NCBI GenBank assembly: GCA_036226585.1
Contig: CP108997.1
Location: forward strand, 2,108,001-2,172,000
Length of the DNA: 64,000 nt
Reading direction: 5' to 3'
Source of the DNA: Streptomyces sp. NBC_00708
GTDB taxonomy: Bacteria > Actinomycetota > Actinomycetes > Streptomycetales > Streptomycetaceae
Part shown: positions 1-8,984 of the stretch, in pieces
Layout of the letters: each line of letters begins with the position of its first letter
How positions within the stretch are numbered: the first letter of the stretch is position 1
Notes under the pieces: generated by a model
Told to the model about the DNA's origin: nothing
Database searches by the model: none
What the model saw: only the letters and a program-made list of their open reading frames with translations
Translations under genes and position numbers: made by a program

Positions 1-971
1 GCCTTCTGGCCGGCCGCGTCGCCGTCGAAGGTGAAGATCACGCGGGCGCTGCCGTTGTCCATGAGGAGGCGGCGCAGGATCTTGATGTGGTCGCCGCCGA
101 AGGCGGTGCCGCAGGTGGCGATGGCGGTGGGGACCCCGGCGAGGTGGCAGGCCATCACGTCGGTGTAGCCCTCGACGACGACGGCCCGGCTGGACTTGGC
201 GATGTCCTTCTTGGCCAGGTCGATGCCGTACAGCACCTGGGACTTCTTGTAGATCGGGGTCTCGGGGGTGTTGAGGTACTTCGGGCCGTTGTCGTCGTCC
301 CGGAGCTTGCGGGCGCCGAAGCCGACGACGTCCCCGGCGGTGTCGCGGATGGGCCACATCAGGCGGCCCCGGAAGCGGTCGATGGGGCCGCGCCTGCCGT
401 CCTGGGAGATGCCGGAGGTGATCAGCTCCTTGTCGCTGAAGCCCTTGCCGCGCAGGAAGCGGGTGAGGTGGTCCCAGCCGGCCGGGCTGTAGCCGACGCC
501 GAAGTGGGCCGCGGCGGCCTGGTCGAAGCCGCGGTCGGCGAGGAACTTCCGGCCGATCTCGGCCTCGGGGCCGTTCAGCTGGTCGATGTAGAACTGGGCG
601 GCCGCCTTGTGCGCCTCGACCAGCCTGATCCGCTCGCCGCGCTGGTGGGAGGGGTTGTAGCCGCCCTCCTCGTAGCGCAGCGTGATGCCGGCTTTGGCGG
701 CGAGCCGCTCGACGACCTCGGCGAAGGTCAGATGATCGATCTTCTGCACGAAGGCGATCGTGTCGCCGCCCTCCTGGCAGCCGAAGCAGTGGAAGAGGCC
801 CTTGCTCGGACTGACCTGGAAGGAGGGGGACTTCTCGTCGTGGAAGGGGCACAGGCCCTTGAGGTTGCCCCCGCCCGCGTTGCGCAGCTGGAGGTACTCG
901 GAAACGACGGCGTCGATCGGGACCGCGTCCCGTACCGCCTTCACATCGTCGTCATTGATCCTGCCTGCCAC
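1..971 (-). CDS. dnaG: DNA primase DnaG (partial, C-terminal half outside window)
   Basis: Synthesises RNA primers for the replication fork with DnaB helicase. The gene runs off the left edge, so only the first 323 residues are visible; the family is usually about 600-650 residues. The GTG start gives an N-terminus [15 protein letters not shown] typical of DnaG. A CHC2 zinc ribbon is complete (C41, H44, C62, C65, with [11 protein letters not shown] between). The primase core follows, and the Toprim acidic motif VVEGYTDV has its Glu at about residue 267. The visible end, [13 protein letters not shown], is the second Toprim Asp motif (DGD). It lies about 106 nt downstream of a same-strand FAD oxidoreductase. 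Identity is certain; only the C-terminal helicase-binding part cannot be checked. Confidence 0.97.
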   Translation of the reverse strand, partial: MAGRINDDDVKAVRDAVPIDAVVSEYLQLRNAGGGNLKGLCPFHDEKSPSFQVSPSKGLFHCFGCQEGGDTIAFVQKIDHLTFAEVVERLAAKAGITLRYEEGGYNPSHQRGERIRLVEAHKAAAQFYIDQLNGPEAEIGRKFLADRGFDQAAAAHFGVGYSPAGWDHLTRFLRGKGFSDKELITSGISQDGRRGPIDRFRGRLMWPIRDTAGDVVGFGARKLRDDDNGPKYLNTPETPIYKKSQVLYGIDLAKKDIAKSSRAVVVEGYTDVMACHLAGVPTAIATCGTAFGGDHIKILRRLLMDNGSARVIFTFDGDAAGQK

Positions 972-1077
972 GCGTTGAAGTCTACGGGTGGGCTCGGACA
1001 GGGACGGCGCGGGCGGGGGTCCGTCCCGGGCCGGCGCGGAGGCGGGAGCGACGTCCCGCGCACCGGCCCGGAGCCGC

Positions 1078-2337
1078 TCAGACCAGGGATTCCAGGGGCA
1101 CCGACGGGTCGGCCAGGGCATCCGGGTCGACGGGCCGGCCGGCCCTGATGAGTTTCTGCACGTTCTCCGTGACGTCCCACACGTTGACGTTCATCCCGGC
1201 GAGGACGGTGCGGTCCTTCAGCCAGAACGCGATGAACCGGCGCTTGCCCGCGTCGCCCCGGATGACCACCTGGTCGTAGCTGCCCGGCGGGGCCCAGCCG
1301 GAGTATTCGAGGCCGAGGTCGTACTGGTCGGAGAAGAAATAGGGCACCCGGTCGTAGCTGACGTCCTGGCCGAGCATGGCGCGGGCCGCCGCCGGGCCGC
1401 CGTTCAGCGCATTGGCCCAGTGCTCGACGCGGAGCCGGGTCCCGAGCAGCGGATGGGCGGCGGACGCCACGTCGCCGGCGGCGTGGATGTGCGGGTCGCT
1501 GGTGCGCAGCGAGGCGTCGACGGCGATACCGCCGCCCTGCTCGCGCGGGGCGATCTCCAGACCGGCGGCCTCGGCGAGCGCGGTGCGCGGGGCGGCGCCG
1601 ATCGCGGCGAGGACGTCGTGGGCGGGGTGTTCCTCGCCGTCGTCGGTGCGCACCGCGAGGACCATGCCGTCCTGGCCGACGATCTCGGTGAGCCGGCCGC
1701 CGAAGTGGAAGCGGACGCCGTGGTCGCTGTGCAGCTCGGTGAAGATCTGGCCGAGCTCCGGGCCGATGACCCGCAGCAGCGGGGTGGCCTCCGGTTCGAC
1801 GACGGTGACCTCGGCGCCGTAGCCACGGGCCGCCGCCGCGACCTCCAGGCCGATCCAGCCGGCCCCGGCGATGACCAGGTGGCCGTTGTCGCGGCCGAGC
1901 GCGGACAGGACGTTGCGCAGCCGGTCGGCGTGGGCGAGGCGGCGCAGGTGGTGGACGCCGGCCAGGTCCGTGCCGGGGACGTCGAGGCGGCGGGGTTCCG
2001 AGCCGGTGGCCAGCAGCAGCTTGTCGTAGTGGACGACGGTGCCGTCACCCGTCTCCACGGTGCGGGCCTCGCGGTCGAGCGCGGTGACGGGCTGGCCGAG
2101 GTGGAGCTCGATGTCGGCGCCCGCGTACCAGGCGGTCTCGTGCACGAAGACGCTGTCGCGGTCCTCCTTCCCGGTCAGGTAGCCCTTGGACAGCGGCGGG
2201 CGTTCGTACGGATGGTCGCGCTCGTCGCCGATCAGGATGACCCGGCCGCTGAACCCCTCCGACCGGAGCGTCTGGGCTGCCTTCGCCCCGGCCAGCCCTC
2301 CGCCGACGATGACGAACGTCCGATGTGCGTCGACCAC
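1078..2337 (-). CDS. FAD/NAD(P)-dependent ferredoxin-reductase-type oxidoreductase
   Basis: A 419-residue pyridine nucleotide-disulfide oxidoreductase of the ferredoxin/rubredoxin reductase group, expected to move electrons from NAD(P)H to a small iron-sulfur partner in the cytoplasm. An N-terminal Rossmann motif (VIVGGGLAGAKAA, about residues 9-21) binds FAD. A second one (VIAGAGWIGLEVAAAARG, about residue 150) binds NAD(P)H. HAAGDV near residue 285 is the conserved FAD-contact Asp motif, and the last 100 residues resemble the reductase C-terminal domain. I chose the GTG at 2337 because GAGGAGG lies 5-11 nt upstream; an upstream ATG at 2388 has no such site. No ferredoxin gene is adjacent, so the physiological partner is unknown. 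Confidence 0.88.
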   Translation of the reverse strand: MVDAHRTFVIVGGGLAGAKAAQTLRSEGFSGRVILIGDERDHPYERPPLSKGYLTGKEDRDSVFVHETAWYAGADIELHLGQPVTALDREARTVETGDGTVVHYDKLLLATGSEPRRLDVPGTDLAGVHHLRRLAHADRLRNVLSALGRDNGHLVIAGAGWIGLEVAAAARGYGAEVTVVEPEATPLLRVIGPELGQIFTELHSDHGVRFHFGGRLTEIVGQDGMVLAVRTDDGEEHPAHDVLAAIGAAPRTALAEAAGLEIAPREQGGGIAVDASLRTSDPHIHAAGDVASAAHPLLGTRLRVEHWANALNGGPAAARAMLGQDVSYDRVPYFFSDQYDLGLEYSGWAPPGSYDQVVIRGDAGKRRFIAFWLKDRTVLAGMNVNVWDVTENVQKLIRAGRPVDPDALADPSVPLESLV

Positions 2338-2425
2338 TTGTGCCTCCTCGGTGCTTGCTGCGCGGCGCCAACTGCGAGCGTCCCGCACGCAGCGTAGTGG
2401 CGAAAGGGGGTGTGGCCCGATCAGG

Positions 2426-3769
2426 TCACACCCGGTGGTGGTCGGTCCCGGGGGTGGTGAGCGAGCGGTGCAGGGCGCGCGCGGAGGCGTCGGTGAGGGC
2501 GGCGATCTGGTCGACGAGGACCCGTTTGCGGGCGCGGTCGTCGGGCGCCGCCTCGTACAGCGCGCGCAGCTGCGGTTCGAGCCCTTCGGGCGCGCGGGCG
2601 GTCAGCGCGGCGGCCAGTTCGGCGATGACGATCCGCTGGTCGGCGCGGATCTCCTCCTGCTCGGCGCGCTGCATGACGTAACGGTCGGCGATCGCCTTGA
2701 GCACCGCGCACTCGTTGCGGGTGGCGCGCGGGACGACCAGCTCGGCACCGTAGCGGCCGAGGCGTCCGGTGCCGTACGCCTGGCGGGTGGCGGTCTCGGC
2801 GGCCAGGCAGAACCGGCCGATCAGCTGGCTGGTGGCGTCCTTCAGCCGGGCCTGGGCGACCGCCGATCCGTCGTAGCCGTGCGGCCACCACTCCTGGGCG
2901 ATGAGCCGGTCCAGCGCCTCGGCCAGCTCCTGCGGGCCGGTGTCCGCCGGGACGTACCGGCCGATCGCCACGTCCCAGATCTCCCGGCGCTCCGGCTCGG
3001 CCTCCAGGCAGTTGGGGTCGATGTGCCCGGCGTGCAGCCCGTCCTCGAAGTCGTGCACCGAGTACGCCACGTCGTCCGACCAGTCCATGACCTGGGCCTC
3101 GAAGCACGTGCGGTGGAGCGGGGCGCCCTTGCGGAACCACTCGAACACCGGCAGGTCGTCCTCGTAGACCCCGAACTTCGGCGAGCCGGGGTCGGTGGGG
3201 TGCGCGCCCCGGGGCCAGGGGTACTTGGTGGCGGCGTCGAGGGCGGCGCGGGTGAGGTTGAGGCCGACGCTGAGCAGGTCGCCGGTGCGGGTGTCGGGGA
3301 CGAAGCGCTTGGGTTCGAGGCGGGTGAGCAGCCGCAGCGACTGGGCGTTGCCCTCGAAGCCGCCGCAGTCGGAGGCGAAGTCGTTGAGCGCCTGCTCGCC
3401 GTTGTGGCCGAAAGGCGGGTGTCCCATGTCGTGGGAGAGGCAGGCCGCCTCCACCAGGTCGGGGTCGCAGCCGAGCGCGGCGCCGAGCTCGCGGCCGACC
3501 TGGGCGCATTCCAGGGAGTGGGTGAGCCGGGTGCGCGGGCTGGCGTCCCAGGCCGGAGTGCGGGTGCCCGGCGTGACGACCTGGGTCTTCCCGGCGAGCC
3601 GGCGCAGGGCGGCGGAATGCAGCACGCGGGCGCGGTCGCGCTGGAAGGCGGTGCGTCCGGGGCGTTTGTCCGGCTCGGGGTCCCAGCGCTCGGCGTCGGC
3701 CGGGCCGTAGGGCGCCGTACCGGGGTGCTGTGTGCCGACCGTGCTGTCCGTGCCGTCCGTGCCGTTCAT
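2426..3769 (-). CDS. dgt: Deoxyguanosinetriphosphate triphosphohydrolase-like protein
   Basis: An HD-domain dNTP triphosphohydrolase of 447 residues that would hydrolyse dNTPs to nucleoside and triphosphate, helping to control the dNTP pool. The metal-binding HD-domain residues are visible: RLTHS (H84), the [15 protein letters not shown] block (H113, D114) and a later Asp in [12 protein letters not shown]. The C-terminus is the antiviral-type extension of this family. ATG at 3769 gives [10 protein letters not shown]; a GTG at 3793 would add 8 residues, and neither has a strong ribosome site. It sits between a CbiX-type chelatase (36 nt away) and the oxidoreductase on the same strand. Confidence 0.93.
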   Translation of the reverse strand: MNGTDGTDSTVGTQHPGTAPYGPADAERWDPEPDKRPGRTAFQRDRARVLHSAALRRLAGKTQVVTPGTRTPAWDASPRTRLTHSLECAQVGRELGAALGCDPDLVEAACLSHDMGHPPFGHNGEQALNDFASDCGGFEGNAQSLRLLTRLEPKRFVPDTRTGDLLSVGLNLTRAALDAATKYPWPRGAHPTDPGSPKFGVYEDDLPVFEWFRKGAPLHRTCFEAQVMDWSDDVAYSVHDFEDGLHAGHIDPNCLEAEPERREIWDVAIGRYVPADTGPQELAEALDRLIAQEWWPHGYDGSAVAQARLKDATSQLIGRFCLAAETATRQAYGTGRLGRYGAELVVPRATRNECAVLKAIADRYVMQRAEQEEIRADQRIVIAELAAALTARAPEGLEPQLRALYEAAPDDRARKRVLVDQIAALTDASARALHRSLTTPGTDHHRV

Positions 3770-3805
3770 GGGTCCGACAGTAATCCGCCGCACCGGCAGG
3801 ACGGG

Positions 3806-4615
3806 TCAGGCGGAGGCCGGAAAACGTGTGTTCATGGGTATGTCGTACACGGCCGCACCGGCCGCGCGCGCCTGGTCGTAGCGGTGCAGGACCAGCCGGG
3901 CCATCGCGGGGTGGGCGCCGAGCGGGGCGGCGGCGATCCAGGGCGCGTGGGCGGCCGACGCCGAGGCGAAGCGGCCGGGTGCGGTGAAGTACGAGGCGAC
4001 GGCGATCCGGCGGTGGCCCCGGGCGGCGAGCGCGCGCACGGCGGCGGGGACGGTGGGCGAGGCGGCGGAGGCGTACGCGGGCACGACGGGCACGCCGCCG
4101 AGGCGTTCCCCGAGGAGCCGTGCGGTACGCCGGGTGTCGGCGGCCGATTCGGGATCGCGCGATCCGGCGGCGGCCAGGACCACGGCGCTGTCGCGGTTCC
4201 CCCGGTCCGAGGGGTGCCAGCCGGCCTCGGTGAGCCGGTCGTGCAGCGTCTCGACCAGCAGCGGGTGTGGCCCGAGGGCCCCCGCGACGCGGGCGCGCAG
4301 GGCGGGGGCGTCGGCGACGCACGCGGGGATGTCGTGCTTGACGTGGTGCCCGCGCCCGAGCAGCAGCGGTACGAGGACGGCCTCGCCGGCGCCGAGGGCG
4401 TGCAGGGCGTCCGGCAGGAGGGGTGCGTTGAGCTCTATGTGCCCGAGGCGGACGTCCAGCCCCGGACGCAGCTCGCGCACCCGTTCCAGGAGGGCTGCCA
4501 CGGTGTGCGAGGCCCGGGGGTCCCGGCTGCCGTGGGCGACGGCGACCAGAGCGGGGGCGTCGGGCCGCGGGCGGGCCGCGCGGCCGGGCGGGGTCAGGTA
4601 CCGGGTGCGGTGCAT
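3806..4615 (-). CDS. Sirohydrochlorin chelatase (CbiX/SirB family)
   Basis: A 269-residue protein made of two tandem CbiX-like halves. The family inserts Co2+ or Fe2+ into sirohydrochlorin, for cobalamin or siroheme. Metal and substrate histidines are visible in VAVAHGSRDPRASH near the N-terminus and RGHHVKHD near residue 95. The second half begins at VVLAAAGSRDPES, where the His is replaced by Ala, as is common in long actinobacterial members. Start chosen at the ATG giving MHRTRYLTPP; an upstream in-frame GTG-type start would add 8 residues. The nearby siroheme enzyme NirB (8 kb away) would use its product if it makes siroheme. Cobalt versus iron cannot be decided from sequence. Confidence 0.85.
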   Translation of the reverse strand: MHRTRYLTPPGRAARPRPDAPALVAVAHGSRDPRASHTVAALLERVRELRPGLDVRLGHIELNAPLLPDALHALGAGEAVLVPLLLGRGHHVKHDIPACVADAPALRARVAGALGPHPLLVETLHDRLTEAGWHPSDRGNRDSAVVLAAAGSRDPESAADTRRTARLLGERLGGVPVVPAYASAASPTVPAAVRALAARGHRRIAVASYFTAPGRFASASAAHAPWIAAAPLGAHPAMARLVLHRYDQARAAGAAVYDIPMNTRFPASA

Positions 4616-4704
4616 GGCCCGATGGTGGCGGACGCACATTGCCGGGCCGTTGCACGCCGGTCACGGGCGTTTTCCGCCGCCTCACGGGGGCAGGGCGGGG
4701 ACCG

Positions 4705-5553
4705 TCAGGCGGAGACCTCCGGTACGGCGGCGCCTTCGGCGGGCCCCGGCGTCGCGAACAGGCGCTCGATCACCTGCGCCACCCCGTCCTCCTCGTTGGT
4801 CCGGGCATGCGTCGGCACGGCGGCCAGCACCGCCGGGTGGGCGTTGGCCATGGCGTAGCCCGTACCGGCCCAGGCGAGGACGGTGAGGTCGTTGGGCATG
4901 TCCCCGAACGCGATGACGTCCGCCGCCTCGATGCCCCGCTCCGCGCACAGCACGGCGAGCGCGCCGGCCTTGGTGACGCCGGGCGCGCTGATCTCCAGCA
5001 GCCCGCGCCCGCCCGAGTGGGTCAGCTGGACCGTGTCACCGGCCCCCTGGCGGGCGGCGGCCAGCAGGGTGTCCGCGTCGAGCTGCTCGGACCAGGCGAG
5101 GAGCTTGGTGACCGGGGCCTCGGTCAGCCACAGCTCGGCCAGGGAGGCCACGGGGAGTTCGGCGCCCGCGTCCTCGGACAGGCGCAGCCGGTAGGCCGGT
5201 TCGTAGAAGACCTGGTTCCCGGTCTCCAGGGCGAAGCCGACGCCGGGCACGGCGGCGGCGAGCGCGGTGGCGACCTCCCGGGCGACGGTCAGGGGCAGCA
5301 CCTGGGAGGTGACGACGCTGCGGCTCGCGATGTCGTAGACGAGCGCCCCGTTGCTGCACACCGCCGTGCCCAGGAGCCCGGTCGCCTCGGCCAGCCGGTC
5401 CACGAAGCGGGGCGGCCTGGCGGTCACGATGACGATCTCCGCCCCGGCGTCCTCGGCCGTGCGCAGGGCGCGCAGGGTGCGGGGCGAGAGGGAGCCGTCA
5501 CCGCGCAGGAGGGTGCCGTCGAGATCGGAGGCGATCAACCGTGGGAGCGACAT
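4705..5553 (-). CDS. Cof-type HAD-superfamily hydrolase
   Basis: A 282-residue HAD phosphatase of the Cof/YbiV subgroup (C2 cap type IIB), likely acting on sugar phosphates or on a phosphorylated cofactor such as PLP or FMN. Motif I is ASDLDGTLL with the nucleophile D10 and D12. Motif II is VIVTARPP. Motif IV is VIAFGDMPNDLTVL with the magnesium-binding Asp pair. The large cap domain lies between residues 85 and 190. It starts divergently from the SanA-like gene at 5679. The substrate cannot be predicted. Confidence 0.9.
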   Translation of the reverse strand: MSLPRLIASDLDGTLLRGDGSLSPRTLRALRTAEDAGAEIVIVTARPPRFVDRLAEATGLLGTAVCSNGALVYDIASRSVVTSQVLPLTVAREVATALAAAVPGVGFALETGNQVFYEPAYRLRLSEDAGAELPVASLAELWLTEAPVTKLLAWSEQLDADTLLAAARQGAGDTVQLTHSGGRGLLEISAPGVTKAGALAVLCAERGIEAADVIAFGDMPNDLTVLAWAGTGYAMANAHPAVLAAVPTHARTNEEDGVAQVIERLFATPGPAEGAAVPEVSA

Positions 5554-5678
5554 CGCCCGATCGTACGCGGGCCGTTCGAGGGCCGGAGAACCCTTTCGGC
5601 CGCCGGATCGTCCAGTAGGTCAGGGGCGTCGGCCCCGGCAGCCCCCGGCACCGAGGGCGGACGAGTGAGGGTGGGCAC

Positions 5679-6491
5679 GTGAGGGCACGGACGCGGCGGA
5701 CGCCGGAGAACGGCGACGGGGCGGGCGGGAGCCGGCCGCGGAAAGCCTTCGCGCGGCTGCGGACGGCCGCCGCCCGGCTGCTGCGGGCCGTCACCGGGCT
5801 GCTGAGGGGCCTCGGCCGGCTGCGGCCCCGGCTGCCGCGGACCCGGCGGGGGCGGCGGCGGGCCGTGCAGGGGCTGATGGCCGCCTGCGTGCTGGCGCTC
5901 GCACCCGCGACCTGGCTGCACGCGGTGGCCGACGCCCGGATCAGGACCGTCGAGGACGTGCCCGCGCGGCAGGTCGCGGTGGTGTTCGGGGCGGGGCTGT
6001 GGGACGGGAAGCCGTCCCCGTACCTGGCGAACCGGCTGCGGACGGCCGCCGCGCTCTACCGGGACGGCAAGGTGAAGGTCGTCCTGGTGACCGGGGACAA
6101 CAGCCGCGAGGAGTACGACGAGCCGGACGCGATGCGGACGTTCCTGGTCGGCAGGGGCGTGCCGGACGACCGGATCGTCAGCGACTACGCGGGCTTCGAC
6201 ACCTGGGACTCGTGCGTGCGCGCGAAGAAGATCTTCGGCGTGGACCGGGCGGTGCTGGTGAGCCAGGGCTTCCACATCCGCCGGGCCATCGCGCTGTGCC
6301 GGGCGGCGGGAATCGACGCGTACGGCGTCGGGGTGGACGCCAAGCACGACGTCACCTGGTACTACGGCGGGACGCGAGAGGTGTTCGCGGCGGGGAAGGC
6401 GGCGCTCGACGCGCTGTTCGAGCCGGACCCGCACTTCCTGGGGCCCCGGGAGCGGGGCGTCGACGACGCCCTCGCGGCGGCCTCCCGCTGA
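5679..6491 (+). CDS. SanA/YdcF-like DUF218 membrane protein
   Basis: A 270-residue protein with a long basic cytoplasmic N-terminus, one membrane segment (about residues 64-82) and an extracytoplasmic DUF218 domain. The DUF218 signature GAGLWDGKPSPYLANRL (about residues 104-120) and the nucleotide-fold strand VVLVTGDNSREEYDEPDAM are clear, as is the closing block FHIRRAIALCRAAGI. SanA-type proteins are linked to envelope permeability and vancomycin exclusion in enterobacteria; the biochemical function is unsettled. The GTG start is preceded by a GA-rich stretch (GAGTGAGGG). It converges on cutA with an 8-nt gap. Confidence 0.88.
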   Translation: MRARTRRTPENGDGAGGSRPRKAFARLRTAAARLLRAVTGLLRGLGRLRPRLPRTRRGRRRAVQGLMAACVLALAPATWLHAVADARIRTVEDVPARQVAVVFGAGLWDGKPSPYLANRLRTAAALYRDGKVKVVLVTGDNSREEYDEPDAMRTFLVGRGVPDDRIVSDYAGFDTWDSCVRAKKIFGVDRAVLVSQGFHIRRAIALCRAAGIDAYGVGVDAKHDVTWYYGGTREVFAAGKAALDALFEPDPHFLGPRERGVDDALAAASR

Positions 6492-6498
6492 CCGGGTC

Positions 6499-6840
6499 TC
6501 AGACCGGGGTGACCGGGGCGGTCTCGGCGGAGACCCAGCCCAGATAGCGGGCGCTGCCCCGGAGGACCGGCAGGGCGATGATCTCCGGGGTGTCGTAGTC
6601 GTGCGCCTCCTGGAGATGGGCCTCCAGCTCCTCGTACCGCTCGGCCGTCGTCTTGCAGAGCAGCTGCCACTCCTCGGTGGTCTCGATGGCGTTCTGCCAG
6701 CGGTAGACCGAGGTGACGGGCGCGGAGATCTGCACACAGGCGGCGAGCCGCGCCTCGACCACTCCCCGCGCCAGCTCCCTGGCCTTCTCCTCGCTGTCCG
6801 TCGTGGTCAGTACGGTCAGCCATGCCGGCGTCGTCGTCAC
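6499..6840 (-). CDS. cutA: Divalent-cation tolerance protein CutA
   Basis: A 113-residue trimeric CutA1 protein, a PII-like fold associated with copper and divalent cation tolerance. Family blocks are present in order: LTTTDSEEKARELARGVVE, ARLAACVQISAPVTSVYRW, EEWQLLCKTTAERYEELEA, HDYDTPEIIALPVLRG, and YLGWVSAET at the end. The GTG start at 6840 is preceded by GAGGAG at 9 nt. Reading further upstream in the same frame yields only low-complexity Arg/Pro sequence antisense to the FMN reductase, so the short form is the gene. Confidence 0.93.
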   Translation of the reverse strand: MTTTPAWLTVLTTTDSEEKARELARGVVEARLAACVQISAPVTSVYRWQNAIETTEEWQLLCKTTAERYEELEAHLQEAHDYDTPEIIALPVLRGSARYLGWVSAETAPVTPV

Positions 6841-6908
6841 TTCGGCGTCTCCTCGCAGCGGTCGGCGGTACCTCCCCCGATTGTGGGCCGCCCGCTCCCG
6901 CCGCGCCA

Positions 6909-7532
6909 TCAGCCGCCGTACGGATGGGCCCTCTTCGCGTCCCGCAGTGCCCGGCCCCACCAGACGAGCTGGTCGAGCAGTGTCTTGACGGCGGCGTCCG
7001 GGCCGGCCGGGTCGCGGTGCCTGCCCTCGTCGTCGAACTGGGCGCCCGCGTTGTGGAAGGAGACCGTGTCGCGGATCGAGACGGTGTGCAGCTCGGCGAA
7101 GACCTGCCGCAGGTGCTCGACCGCGCGCAGCCCGCCGGAGACCCCGCCGTAGGAGACGAACGCGACCGGTTTGGCCTGCCACTCCGCGCGGTGCCAGTCG
7201 ATGAGGTTCTTCAGCGGTGCCGGGTAGGAGTGGTTGTACTCGGGGGTCACGACGACGAAGGCGTCCGCCCGGTCCAGCCGCGCCGAGACATCGGCCAGCA
7301 GCTCGCGGGCGTCGGGTTCCAGCCGGTACGCGAGGGCGGTGGGCAGGTCCAGGGCGGCGACGTCGATCACCTCGGTCTCGATCGCGGGACGGTCCCCGGC
7401 GTGGGCGAGGAACCAGTCGGCGATGACGGGGGCGAAGCGGCCCTCGCGGTTGCTGGCGAGGATGACGGCCACCTTCAGGGGGGCGTTTTCGGACAGGGCG
7501 GTGGCGGTGGATTCCGCGGTGATGAGGTCCAT
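6909..7532 (-). CDS. NADPH-dependent FMN reductase
   Basis: A 207-residue flavodoxin-fold reductase (FMN_red family). The phosphate-binding loop is ILASNREGRFAPVIADW near residue 25 and the flavin-contact block is VVVTPEYNHSYPAPLKNLIDW near residue 98. YGGVSGGLRAVEHLRQVF follows. Enzymes of this type reduce flavins or quinones with NADPH. The start region carries a perfect 14-bp palindrome 18 nt upstream (see the operator entry). From memory the corresponding S. coelicolor gene (SCO2478) belongs to the SoxR regulon, which would fit a role in handling redox-active compounds. Confidence 0.92.
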   Translation of the reverse strand: MDLITAESTATALSENAPLKVAVILASNREGRFAPVIADWFLAHAGDRPAIETEVIDVAALDLPTALAYRLEPDARELLADVSARLDRADAFVVVTPEYNHSYPAPLKNLIDWHRAEWQAKPVAFVSYGGVSGGLRAVEHLRQVFAELHTVSIRDTVSFHNAGAQFDDEGRHRDPAGPDAAVKTLLDQLVWWGRALRDAKRAHPYGG

Positions 7533-7550
7533 GGCGAAGACGTTCGTTCA

Positions 7551-7564
7551 TCAACCATGGTTGA
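7551..7564 (-). promoter_or_regulatory. SoxR/MerR-like operator before the FMN reductase
   Basis: Perfect 14-bp palindrome TCAACCATGGTTGA. On the minus strand it directly follows TTGACC, a -35-like hexamer, so the palindrome lies between -35 and -10, the arrangement used by MerR-family regulators. Flanking CCTCAACC resembles the CCTCAA half of SoxR boxes. The assignment to SoxR is inference from motif and gene family. Confidence 0.6.
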
Positions 7565-7625
7565 GGTCAAGCGCGGCGGGAAACGCTCCTCCCGCCGGGC
7601 CGTGGCGGCCGCATACCGTGGGCAC

Positions 7626-8426
7626 ATGACGACTCCAGCAGCGACGGCCCTTCCGTACGCCGAGTTCAACGGCCGGCCCGCCACCGAGGACGATCTGCGC
7701 CGGGCGCTTTTCTTCAACTACGGCCATTTCACGGCGATGCAGGTACGTGACGGCCGGGTGCGCGGGCTGGATCTGCACCTGGCACGACTGGACTCGGCCA
7801 ACCGGGAGCTGTTCGAACTCCCCCTGGACGGAGCCCTGGTACGCCGGCTGATCCGGCACGCGCTGGAGAGCGCGGGGACGGCGGACGCCTCGGTGCGGGT
7901 GCACGCCTCTCTGCCGCCGGACACGGCCACCACGACCGTGATGGTCACGGTGCGTGCGCCGGGCGGGATGCCGCCGGAGCCGAAGAGCCTGATGTCGGTC
8001 CCCTTCGCGCGGACCGCACCGCATCTCAAGCGCCCCGGCGAGTTCGGCCAGACCTACTACGCGAACCTGGCCCGCCGCGCCGGTTTCGACGACGCGCTGC
8101 TGACCCTGCCCGACGGCTCGGTGACCGAGGGGGCGATCACCAACATCGGGTTCTGGGACGGCACGGCGATCGTCTGGCCGGAGGCACCCGCGCTGGCCGG
8201 CGTGGCCATGGGCGTCCTGGAACGGCAACTCCCGGGCGCGGGCCTGGAGTCGGCGCGCCGCGCGGTCACCCTGGACGGGCTCGGGGCCTTCCGGTCGGCG
8301 TTCCTCACCAACTCGCTGGGCATGGCCCCGGTCGCCCGGATCGACGACACCGCGTTCACGGTCGACGACGAGCTGATGAAGCGGCTGGCGGCGGCGTACG
8401 AGGCCGCGCCGGGCGAGGAGGTCTGA
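7626..8426 (+). CDS. Aminotransferase class IV family protein
   Basis: A 266-residue fold-type IV PLP enzyme, the group that holds branched-chain aminotransferase, D-amino acid aminotransferase and aminodeoxychorismate lyase. K135 in HLKRPGEFGQTYY aligns with the catalytic lysine: it lies 17 residues before AGFDDALL, the same spacing as in PabC. DGSVTEGAITNIGFW is the conserved cofactor block. It lacks the substrate signatures that would assign IlvE or PabC, so the substrate is unknown. ATG at 7626 gives MTTPAATALPYAEFNG. The DUF5990 gene begins 5 nt downstream, so the two are probably cotranscribed. Confidence 0.87.
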   Translation: MTTPAATALPYAEFNGRPATEDDLRRALFFNYGHFTAMQVRDGRVRGLDLHLARLDSANRELFELPLDGALVRRLIRHALESAGTADASVRVHASLPPDTATTTVMVTVRAPGGMPPEPKSLMSVPFARTAPHLKRPGEFGQTYYANLARRAGFDDALLTLPDGSVTEGAITNIGFWDGTAIVWPEAPALAGVAMGVLERQLPGAGLESARRAVTLDGLGAFRSAFLTNSLGMAPVARIDDTAFTVDDELMKRLAAAYEAAPGEEV

Positions 8427-8431
8427 GCGCC

Positions 8432-8935
8432 ATGGAATCCTCCGCCGAACGTCCGCCCGCCTCGCCCCTGCTGATCCGCATCGAGGGTTCGGCCCCGCCC
8501 GGCCGCTCCTGCCCGGCCGGGCCCGGCTTCCCCGGTTACGAGAACGTCCACGTGGGCGTCCAGCGCAAGGACCGCCCCGGCGAAATCCTCGGCCTGACCC
8601 CCGGCGACGCGCCGGGCGCCCACTGGACCCTGGAGTGCACGGCCGCCGAGGACGCGGACGGGGTCACGGTCCGGGGGCCGTACGTGCAGAACCGGCTCGG
8701 CGGGCGCTTCGTCTACCTGTCCTGGGGCACGGTCGACGACGAAGACCGGTTCCTGATGTTCCGCCGGGCCAAGCTGATGTTCGCCGACATCGACCCGGCC
8801 GTGCTGGCGGCGGCCGTGCGCTCCGGACACCTCACCGCCCGGCTGCCGCTGTCGGACACGGAGGGGAGACCGCGCTGCGCCCGCGTCCGGCCGCCGGTCA
8901 TCGCGTGGTCGGCCACCGCGCCGCCGCGCCCGTGA
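8432..8935 (+). CDS. DUF5990 family protein
   Basis: A 167-residue soluble protein of unknown function, matching the DUF5990 pattern: LLIRIEGSAPPGRSC near the start, a central VHVGVQRKD strand, GPYVQNRLGGRFVYLSWG, and MFRRAKLMFADIDP. It has no signal peptide or membrane segment. It follows the class IV aminotransferase with a 5-nt gap and ends just before a strong hairpin terminator, so it closes that two-gene unit. The function is not known. Confidence 0.82.
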   Translation: MESSAERPPASPLLIRIEGSAPPGRSCPAGPGFPGYENVHVGVQRKDRPGEILGLTPGDAPGAHWTLECTAAEDADGVTVRGPYVQNRLGGRFVYLSWGTVDDEDRFLMFRRAKLMFADIDPAVLAAAVRSGHLTARLPLSDTEGRPRCARVRPPVIAWSATAPPRP

Positions 8936-8941
8936 AGCGCT

Positions 8942-8984
8942 CCGCCCCCTCCGGACCCAGGGGGGGTGGGTCCGGAGGGGGCGG
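8942..8984. terminator. Hairpin terminator after the DUF5990 gene
   Basis: An 18-bp perfect stem: 8942-8959 pairs with 8967-8984 across a 7-base G loop. It begins 6 nt after the stop codon. The stem is very GC-rich and no T tract follows, as is usual in Streptomyces. Confidence 0.75.

Noticed and set aside
2186..4858. Very long plus-strand open frame (about 890 codons)
   Set aside because: Antisense to the oxidoreductase, dgt and CbiX genes. Its composition is Gly/Ala/Arg/Val repeats typical of shadow frames in high-GC DNA.
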